Below, piece by piece: positions 34,801 to 45,379 of a stretch of 64,000 bases of DNA. This DNA is from Blastomussa wellsi (Eukaryota > Cnidaria > Anthozoa > Scleractinia > Plerogyridae). Made by a program: the position numbers and the translations under genes. Location: NCBI GenBank assembly GCA_947652115.1, contig OX393565.1:20469048-20533047 (forward strand). Direction: 5' to 3'. Under the pieces are notes generated by a model. The model had not been told where the DNA came from, made no database searches, and worked only from the letters and a program-made list of their open reading frames with translations. The first letter of the stretch is position 1. Each line of letters opens with the position of its first letter.

Positions 34801-37800
34801 TTTCAGTAATCACTCAAACGTTAAAAACATTTTCAGTGACACTGAATAAAGTGGATATAAGAATATTCCTTTTTGGGGGTAGCATTTCTGTTTTCATGGA
34901 CTCTAAAACATAGTAATTTGATTGGTTTTAATTTGAGTGATGTAAACCAAACCTAAAGCACTTATAATGACCAATCACAAGAGACGCAAAACAATGCAGC
35001 AATAAACCAATGACACGTGACACGGTGACACGTGTGTGACCAAGTAATGATCGGTTTTCCATTTGCATCTAACTGGTTGAGCAGGTGACGCAAGTTTTTA
35101 TAAGCTCATCGCAGAGTGACGTAGTCTCCTTCGCAGCCGTTTTTTGGGATATCACGCACCGCTCCCCCTAAAGGGAGTACCATGATTAAAGATTACCATG
35201 ATTAAAGGGAGTGTGACATCCCGGCAGCGATGGAAACTAAGAGCGCGGTAAAACAAAACTAACTCAATTACGGATTACTTTCAGCTCGAAAGTGAAAATC
35301 GTTCTAATAACAATGTGAATGTCGTCCCTACCTGGCTTACTCCACTTCTAGCTGCACTGTCTATACTCAGAAATAAAAGAAAGCATTGTTAAACAAATTG
35401 CTTCAGCTCCTTTCCCTCTTATATTGACAAACAGATGTTTTTTTTAACTTACATACTGTATCTGTCTTGTGAACCAGACTCACACCCACTTGCTTTTGCA
35501 GAGTGAATTTATGGTGCAACAAGGAAAGGATGAAAGAAAAATGCGAAGTCTTCTCCCTCCTTGCCAGGCGCTTTTGCAGCCCCCAATGCCCTTCCCAGAT
35601 TCCTTTTCGAATGGGGAATAAATAAGTGACAACTGGGTACGAGTGTGGCATTTAACAACTGGTTTACCATTCTCGTCCCCATAGCCCCTTTCGTTTCTCT
35701 TAGCCGGCAGGGCCTTGGGGACATACGATTTTCAAAAAAATTCTATTTTTTTTATTGGCTGTTGAGAACAAAGAAATCTTAAATGGAAGTCAAAATGTTT
35801 GCCGGCCGCTTTATTACAACACACAACATGTAGAAGCATCAGTGCTATATACATGAAGTCCTGAAGTCCTAGAATCTCGGACTGGAAATCCTATGTCTCC
35901 AGAGCCCCTCGTTTCTCGTGCCAAGGCCCTGCCGGCTAAGAGAAACGAAAAGGGCTATGGGGACGAGAATGCGGGTTTACTCACTTTCAGCAGCAAGTAT
36001 TCTGTTCACTGCCCCTGTCATCATTGTTTGTCTCTCCTCTGGATTAAGAATCCTGGTCACGTCAGCCAACTTGAATGGTTTGATTTTCCTCATGCGCTGC
36101 ACATAAAAGAGGACAAATGCCAAAACAGTAATTACATTCCCTTTCCCGTCAACTGACTTGAGTCTTAGTATTATTTTAAAAGCGGGTTGTGTAAGGATCA
36201 AACTTTCAATATCAGCTGATAATTATATTTAATTCCGGTGGCTTAAATTCATGTCATTCTGTGGAGTAAACCTCAGCTGAGTTTTCAACACAGCATGACA
36301 TGGGGGTGGGGTGGGGATTAATAGCGATTGATAGGGGCTGGGAGGGGGATGGGGTGTGTGGTCTATGACAATGCCTAAACGTTTCTTGTCCTTAAGTTTA
36401 AATTAGTAAAATACCTACCAGTTGAGGAACAGAAGGTTCTTTAGGAACAAATGGTGTCTGCAAGAGAGACAAGCAGCATTTTACTGATAGTTAGAAAATC
36501 ATGTGACAGAAAACTTCTATTATTATTAATATTAAATTCTTTTCTCCAAATTTAACTTTACAAAAATAAAAATAACATTCAAAGACTGACTACAGGGTTC
36601 GTACTCTTTTGGGCTTTTAAAATTTCATGACATTCCATGACCTTTTCCATGACTTGTTCAAGTTTTCCATGACCTAGATTTGAGCATTTTTTAGGAAATC
36701 ATCTTTCATTTTGGATACATTTTTACAATTTTCTTCACGAAAAATCCTAATTGAAATAAACATGATTTTCCATGACTTTCCATGACCCACACTTAAAATT
36801 CCATGACTTTCCAGGCCTGGAAAATGAAATTCTAAACTTCCATGACTTTCCAGGTTTTCCATGTCCTGTACGAACCCTGGACTAGACAGGTCAGTATAAC
36901 ATGACATGTGACAAGACAGAAGTCATGTGACATATATATCAGATGTCACATGTCATGTGCAGCATGGCATGTGTCATGACATGTTAATGATATAGAAGTG
37001 ATTCCCCAGTAATTACTATTAAATTTTAAATCTTTTCTGACATGAAAATTCTCTCGGTCCTCAAAATAATACTGGGTTAATTTACATTTTCCCTTCACCT
37101 TGCCACCAAGTTTTGTTATTTGGTTGGCTTTTTGCTAGACTCAGGAACAGGAAGAATAAGATATCATTTTATGGAAAAGAGAGCTCAAACATACCTTCTT
37201 TATATCCATAGGCCTCTTTTCTTTGGTTGGATCAAAATGTCCACCTGTGGCAAAGATTGGACACTCACTCATGAACAACATCATCATCATCATTATCATG
37301 CAGGCACTGCACACCAGAAGAGCTTACCAGAAGCAAAGGACCTGTCTTGCCAAAAGGCAAAGATTGCACCCAACAAAGTTTAGTGAAGGGACAGGACGCT
37401 CTCTTAAGGATTGAAGATCACAACAAGAGAGAAAATTTTGCCACTGTGCTCAGTCACACAAATTCAAACCAGATTCAATTAATTTTTAGCAGGTCACAGG
37501 GACAAAATTCTGTCACAGCAAGAAAACGTTCTCCATGTTACATGATTTGTTCTAAAGTTAGTGTGTCTCGGCCATTTAACAACACAGTGCAATGGCTTAC
37601 CCAACATTCTTTTCAGTGCGGAATCTTCTTCAGGTTTAGGCGCACCAAACATAAACTGGAAAGAGATTTAATGACACTTAATGTACGACTTAATTAAAAT
37701 ATGACATGTAACAATATTTTTATTTAGGCTAAACAAGATCAGCTTTGCAGTGTGAATTACTTTAATTTTGTAGATATTAATTGTTATACTATAACATGAC

Positions 37801-40800
37801 TTACTGTAGGATCCTCTTCAATGCCAGGTATACTGTTTCCCCAAGAACCAGCCCCGCCTATCACTGGGATCGACATGCTCTCTGCCTCTTTCATTCTTGG
37901 GTCATTCTGAGCCTGTTAGAATACAGAAAAACACAACAAGGAGAACACAGAAACAAAGGGGCAATCAGTTTGCACAACTGGTTTTAATTAACAAAACACG
38001 ATTAAAAGAGAAAAATATTAAGTGCCTATTGTGCTAAAAATTGGAGCAAATACGTTTTTATCTTTCATCCTTTCATTGGGTTTCAATTCAACTGCTAGAC
38101 CAATCACAAAAACAACTATCACCGACTTTTTACAGCAACACCGATATGTACCGGTACTACTACATACACAAAACAAAATTAATTACCTTTCTCAAAGCCT
38201 CCATTCTCTCAAATCCTTTGCCAATCCTAGCAGCATTCATCTGGGTTGCCAACAGCCGGGCAAGATGGACAACTTGTGCTTGTCCTCCTGCTGCAGCAAT
38301 GGGAGTGTATGTGTCGTGAAAGTGAGATGGAAGGCTGTCGGGAAGAGCTAACATGCTAACCAGCACAAGGTCTGACACAGTGTCTTTGTTGAGTCTGGGG
38401 ATTATATCCTGCGCTGTCATTTCAACAGCATCTGAGGTGGACATCATCTCTAGCTCTTCAGTCTAAGAAAGAGAAAAGGTTTCAGTCAAAACAGCTGTCA
38501 GAAGTAATTCTGACTGAGCACAAGAATAACTTTCAAAAATCCATAGACACAACTGGTTCTCTGTTTTGACTTTCTAGAAAGTTTAACAGAAGACCCAATC
38601 ATTCAACTGTAGCCTCCATTCCAGATGGCGGTAATTACCAATTTTCATATTGTCAAATTTAGGTTAAGCCTTGCACAGTGTAAGTGTTGTATGTCAGTAA
38701 AACATCTTGCTATTAAAAAAATGTATGAATATTTATGTGAACCAAGTTGAAAAGTTTTCAAGCACAGTTTGTCCAGTGTTCACATTCAGCATAATTATGA
38801 CATAATTTCTACATTGTGTAGGGGGAAAGGAACACCCTTAAATGCTCTTACAGCACTCTTTTTGAAATGGAAGTTAATTTCTTCATTTAAAATAGTTTCC
38901 CAAACAAAGACAAAGTGTAACTCACTTATTAAAGTAGAAAGTACCATAGTTGATAAATGCAAATAATTAAATATATTATATTCCATTCGTGATAACAGGG
39001 AACTATATGTACTTACATCAAGTTTCTGTTTTTTAGCAGTTGCAGCTTCTGGTTCAGGCCTTAAAGATAAAATGTGCAAAAACAGGCACGGTTAAATATT
39101 TAACTGCATTAAATCATTTAGCTTCCATAGCCCAGGTGACTACTAAATAGGCATTTGGATTCCATACGAGTTCAATCTTTTCACATCATTCTCAAAGTCT
39201 TAGGTTTAGAGGTTGAGACTAAATTCAAAAGCTTGTCCCAACAAGCTGTAATTTCACTAGCCCAAATCTCTGAGGAGCTTCATGTAGCCTGAAAAAAATT
39301 ATCATTATAATTGATTTCTGTTGCTTAAACTTTATGTTTTACTTTGTCTGACGCTTACCATCAGGAAACAAAAAACAAAAACCAACATTGCTTCACTCAT
39401 GAATGTCCACTTTAGTCTTACCCATTGGACAACCTGGGATCATATGAAGTCACTAGCTTGACCAATCATTTTGCAGTCCCGGGCTATCAGACAACCTTTT
39501 TGTTGCACCCTGAGTTTAACCTCCAAAATTCCATACTTAACATATAGTCTCACAGAGAACCGGGAAGTGTCACAGATTTGTTGTAACAGATTTAAAAAAA
39601 AAATGAAAATGAAATAGAAAGCAATCCAAGACAATACATGTAATTCTTGGCCAAATCTTAGAATCTCATAAGGAAGGGAGGGGGTGGGGGAGGGGGGGGG
39701 GATTGAGTGTTCAAAGAGATTTTTTAAAATTATATTTTATTCTAAAAACTTGGAACAAAACAAAGTAACAGTATACATGTATATATGAAAACTGGAAAAA
39801 TTAAACTAGAATACAAACATGACATCAGTTAAGCAACAGATATGACTAAGCTACTAGTATTTACAATATTTACAATGACATGCTATCAAATAACAGAAAC
39901 GAATGAGCATAGAGAAAACTAGCTGAAGAAAAACATACACAATACCAAAAAGGAGCTGGATTTGAATAGTACAAAAAAAGAAAACGAGGCACATGCTCAC
40001 GATTAAAGTACAATGTACTTGGAATATAAAATTATACACCCAGAGTGGTCCATTTGGATGTATTTATAACTCAGTAGCTTTCTGTTTCTCATAGTGATTT
40101 CTTTTTCAGTATGGAGGGTGGAGGTGAGTGTGCAAGGAGATGGAGGGGGGAGGTGAGTGTGCAAAGGGATGGAGAGGGAGAGGTGAGTGTGCAAAGAGAT
40201 GGAGGGGGGAGGTGAGTGTGCAAAGGGATGGAGGGGGAGAGGTGAGTGTGCAAACGGATGGAGGGGGAGAGGTGAGTGTGCAAAGGGATGGAGGGGGAGA
40301 GGTGAGTGTGCAAAGGGATGGAGGGGGAGAGGTGAGTCTGCAAAGAGATGGAGGGGGGAGGTGAGTGTGCAAAGGGATGGAGGGGAGAGGTGAGTGTGCA
40401 AATGGATGGAAGGGGAGAGGTGAGTGTGCAAAGGGATGGAGGGGGAGAGGTGAGTGTGCAAAGGGATGGAGGGGGAGAGGTGAGTGTGCAAAGGGATGGA
40501 GGGGGAGAGGTGAGTGTGCAAAGGGATGGAGGGAGAGGTGGGTGTGCAAAGGGATGGAGAGGGGAGGTGAGTGTGCAAAGAGATGGAGAAGGTTGCCAAA
40601 GAGAGCTGCTGAAATTACTACATGAAATTGTAACTGAGCCTTAAATATATTTACTAGTAGAAAAATTCAGTTAAAACAAACTGTGAATATTACATGATAA
40701 AAAAAACTCCCATTTGGATGTACAATGCACATGTATATGGAATGAAACACTAACCGTTTCTTTTCTGCACTGACTTTTGGCATGTTCCTTTGTAGCTGTG

Positions 40801-43800
40801 GAATTCAATAAAAAAGAATCATTATTTCAGCAGTTGATATAGATGCACAGTCATATGAAAGGTTCAAAATATGAAACGACAAATGCTGGCAAGACATTCT
40901 TAAAGTGTACCAACCTCAGCTTGTGAAGCTCCAAGATCTGTTAACAGTGTTGTGATCTGGGGAAGAAATTCAACTGAAAAGACAACAAATTAATTTTATT
41001 AATAATAACAACAACAAGAATGTTCATGGATAACAGATGCTGTTAGGATTGAGTACCAAATTGATGATAGGATCAATCACAATCAAAAGACTTGTCTTAA
41101 GTTAGCTCTGAAACTTAACACATCACAGATCTCTTACAGTCGACTATCATCATCCTCTTCCTGCTCAATATCATGATTTTGATTGGGAAGATTGTGTGAG
41201 GAAATAAAATCTTGATTACTCTTTAAAAATATTTGTCAAAAAACTGCATTTTGTGCCAGGTACAATAATTTACAGTACAGCTCTTGGTTTTTTACCTGAG
41301 GATGGATGTTTGAGCAAACTCATCAAATGAAGCTGGACGGAGACAAAAATACAGAGATTAATTTTAACAACATCCACAGAATGACCTATTTACAGTGCTG
41401 TGCACTGCAATTTTAAGAATACAACAACTTTTTTTTCAACTGGACAATCAAAGTGTAAGAATGGTAAAAGGCAGAGTTTTCAAGTTCCAAGTTTGTTCTC
41501 TGACAAACTTCTTGGGCAAGACACTTTACTCTCACAGTGCCTCTCTCCACCCAGGTGTATAGATGGGTACCGCAAATTTACTGCTGGGGGGTAACCCTGC
41601 GATGGACTAGCTTCCCATCCAGGGGGGAGTAGAAATACTCCTAGTTGCTTCGTGATAAGGAAACTGGAGATAAGCGCCGGCCTGATGAACCAATTACGCT
41701 TGAATGCAGACTTTACCTTTACTTACCTAAAATGGCTGCCTAATTTGTGACACTGACTTTGTGGGGAGGTGGCTTTCTTTTGTGTTACTGTAGTTGAAGT
41801 GTCCCAAGGAATTACATGTATGACGAGGATTGTAGGTATTTGATTAAATAAGCCTCACATCGACTTCCACCATTCTGAATTCAACAATTACCTTGAGATT
41901 TTTCCTGACGCTGCTGACTTGAGATTTGCTCAGAGATGTAGGAAGATTAGCTATAGATCACAATTAAAGATAAACTTAATAAATCTAATGCGTGATGTGG
42001 TATTAGCACTAGTTACACACAATAATTCTAATTAACAGACTAAGTACAGTTTGTTTTCAACGCAGGCGTCCTCCACCCAAATTTAATTCACCATTAATGG
42101 TACAAAATGCTCCATATTGCTTGCAACAAAATACCATCTTGAGCAATCCCTTAGCAACTGCTCTGGATCTGCAGTTAAGAAGGAAACCCCTTTACCTGCC
42201 TTACAGGGAAAACTTTAAAAAGTGCATTAAATTTTTCCCTGGTTTCAATTTTTCAAAATGGTTTGATATTTATTTCCCCTTGTTCAGATTATGATAATCC
42301 ATGAAAAATAACAACCTGCACACTAGCTGGCTTAAAAAGGTTCATTGGTGATTTACTGAAAAAGAAGCCTTCTGTTATTCATGGCAGCATTGATACTATT
42401 TCATACAATTAATATGCATACACATCCTGGGTATTGTACAGGTAATTCACAGGATGAAAAAAAAAAAAGATCCACTGACAAGAAAAAATTTCTCCGAAGC
42501 ACTATCCACCCTGCTGGACAGCATTATTCATTTTTTTATCAACTGTGGCATAAATTGTACTTGTTAAAAATCATGACAGTTTAAGACAGAGGCCATTTTA
42601 CAGAAAGCAAATGCACCTGGAAACTGGGCAAATACATGTAGATCGGCTTACAAGTTCACAGTCAAAGTTTAAAGATCATATACCTACCATGAAGAGACTC
42701 AAATGCCTGAACGACAATTGACATAAAGGCTGGCCTTTGACGGGCTATAGCTGACAGAGATCCTAGGGCAGCCATCAGATTCACACTGACAATAAGCACA
42801 AAAGTCTAGATTAGGTTTACATTTTAATTTTACAGACCAGGGAGGATGATAACAACAATATTATTTAGAGTAACAGAAATTTCACCCGAAAACATCATCT
42901 ACAGGTGAAACAGACCTTTAGGTGGCCGTCTGTCCAAAGCAGGCTCAACTAGAAGTTGATGCCTGCCTTAGACACACAGATCCCTCTCACAGATAGACAG
43001 GCATTGATGTACATACAGTACATTACACTTCCACATGTATGACACAAGTAGAAGCACGCAGTCTTTAGGGTGATTTAAATGAGAGTAAACCAATTATTTT
43101 AATTACCGGTTTCCCCCTCAGCGATCTTGTCAATCAGTGTGCATTTTATTAATTTTTATTATGCATATGTAATGTACATTGTATATAAGTGTTGAATATT
43201 TAATTTCTCACAAATGTGACTAACCTGGAGATGGTATGGGAGGCAATTAAAGTAAGCAACGACTCCAGAGTTGATCCACCTTCTTCTCTAAGTTCTGTCA
43301 TTTTGACTAAAGGGTGATTTCTTGGCACTATTTCCAGTGAAATGTCTGCCTCACCTTTCTTTAACGACTCAGAATCCTGTGATCAAGTGACATAAATAAA
43401 CAATAGCCTCCATTTGGCACAGAAATATGCTTATACTCGTACTCAATTTGTCTTAGACAAGTCCGTCCAAGGGGGAAGGTCTAGTGAGGTTATCCCTATG
43501 TTAAGCACCAACCTGTGAAATGAGGCCAGACTACAATACCGGGAACCTCGTTACCTTCTCTTTGCAAGAAGTGTGTGGGTTCTTTAAAGTCCCCCGCTTG
43601 CCTTAACACTGAAGATGAAAAAGACGGGACCTATGGTTTTTGTCCTTATCCCAGAAGACTACAATGTCTAACCATTTGCAGATGTCATTGCAAAGGCAGC
43701 ACATTCCTCTCAGTTATTTTAGAAACCCTGAATGTTGGTCTGGTGTGGGGCTCGAACCGGAGACCTTCTGCACAGCAGTCCAGCGCTCTAACAACTGCTT

Positions 43801-45334
43801 GGATATTTATCTGCGGGCATTATCTGTTCCAAACAGTTTTCTGAGGTTTTCTGGGCTTGAGGTATATTCTGGGATATTCCCCAGTTTTACCAGCATCATG
43901 TGACATGTTTAGGCAAATCACCCGCTCAAAAAAATATTTGATGGATTAGAATTGAAACTAATAATGAAATATTACTTTGACCTAGGACTTGACCTGCTGG
44001 TGATTTTGTTAATTCAACTCAAACAGACTATCCTAAAAGTGGAAAACTATCAGAAAAGCAGTTATCGTAAGGACATGCAAAGCTACATAGGACAGTCACT
44101 GAACAGAAAGCCCACCTGAGTTTTGAGTGACTGGACAAGAACAAGCATCTCCATAAACTTTATAGCATGAGTTCTAATTCTGAAAGCAGTTAATTGAAAA
44201 CAAAAACAGTCAATGCAGCTCATAATTATTACAATGTGTAAGGTTTTATGCATGCTATGATTGGCTTCTTATTACAGCTGCTTATTTTCTGCATAAAGCA
44301 TGCAGTTGATGTCATGTACATGCTTTGCCATCTTGCAAAACTTGAATCTACCACCCACCCCCCCACCCTTAATGAAAGGTGTTCCACTTGGTTACTTTAC
44401 CGTGAATCTGTATATGTTAGCAAAAAAATTATTGAAAGGCTGGCTATAGAAAAGAATATGCCTACAATGATCTTTATGGTGAAAAGTGTTCTTACCCATC
44501 ATTGTCAGACTCCAACATGTCTATGATATGTTCTTTAATCTGGATAAGTTGCTGTAAGAAACAAACAATTCGTAGAATAATTAATATATAGTACCATTCT
44601 GACCATTAGCTGGTATTATTCACGGTAGCCCCAAGTTCAGGTTCTCGGCCATGCTTGTGCATAATTATATGTCAACAGGCAATGGGTTTGACTCCTGCCA
44701 GTTGGGATTCTTAACCTTGTTACATTTCTTTACAATATTTATTTTATTATTTGTTTACATATTAATTAGTTTTGTTCTTCAAAAGTCCCACTGAGGAGAG
44801 GCTAATTAAGTTAATTATTATTATAATTATTATTATTATTATTGTTATTATTATTCTCAAGAAAGGAAAACTTGATATTATAACAAAATTGTTCTTAGGA
44901 TTAACAAGTTTATAGATATAATTTTTGTTATTTTTAAATTCAATGTTTTTACCTGCAACCTGTAACATGTTACTCTCGCAGATTTTTAATAAATAATTCT
45001 TTGATAAATTACCTCCCACATATGCTCCAACTCTTCAGATATTACCTTTTGCTTGCAAATATACTAAAAATGAACAATAAAATGATATTTATTGGCAGGT
45101 GTAATTAAAAGTTAACCCATGTACCTTTCTCAAGATACCATCTGCCTATAAAAAATTATTCTGAATAACAATAATTGTTGTCACCAGCTAAAGTGTAACC
45201 CTGTTCCTGAATAAGACAACAGGTTCCTTGTTCTTTAGCCCCCTTCCCGCCTATATAAATTATTTGCCTAGTAATAAAATTAAAATCACAGTCATTCTAG
45301 CCATTAATTTAAATAATGAGGCTGATAAATTTAG

Positions 45335-45379
<45 letters not shown>

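Larger units (their letters stand above)
33276..38462 (-). other. Symplekin middle region
   Basis: The largest internal exon (38187-38462, 92 codons) carries [19 protein letters not shown] and [17 protein letters not shown], both close to human symplekin. Exons 36419-37912 form a less conserved Pro/Glu/Lys linker. 35985-36096 ([10 protein letters not shown]...[10 protein letters not shown]) and 33276-33465 ([22 protein letters not shown]) resume the conserved helical part. Intron sequences between them hold several MITEs and two minisatellites. Confidence 0.85.

Noticed and set aside
40003..40644. Long overlapping open frames on both strands
   Set aside because: They are products of the 30-bp stop-free minisatellite and lie in a symplekin intron.
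43745..43800. tRNA-like sequence on the minus strand
   Set aside because: Only the A- and B-box parts are recognisable (GTTAGAGCGCTGGACT, GGTTCGAGCCCC); a SINE head fragment is likelier than a tRNA gene.
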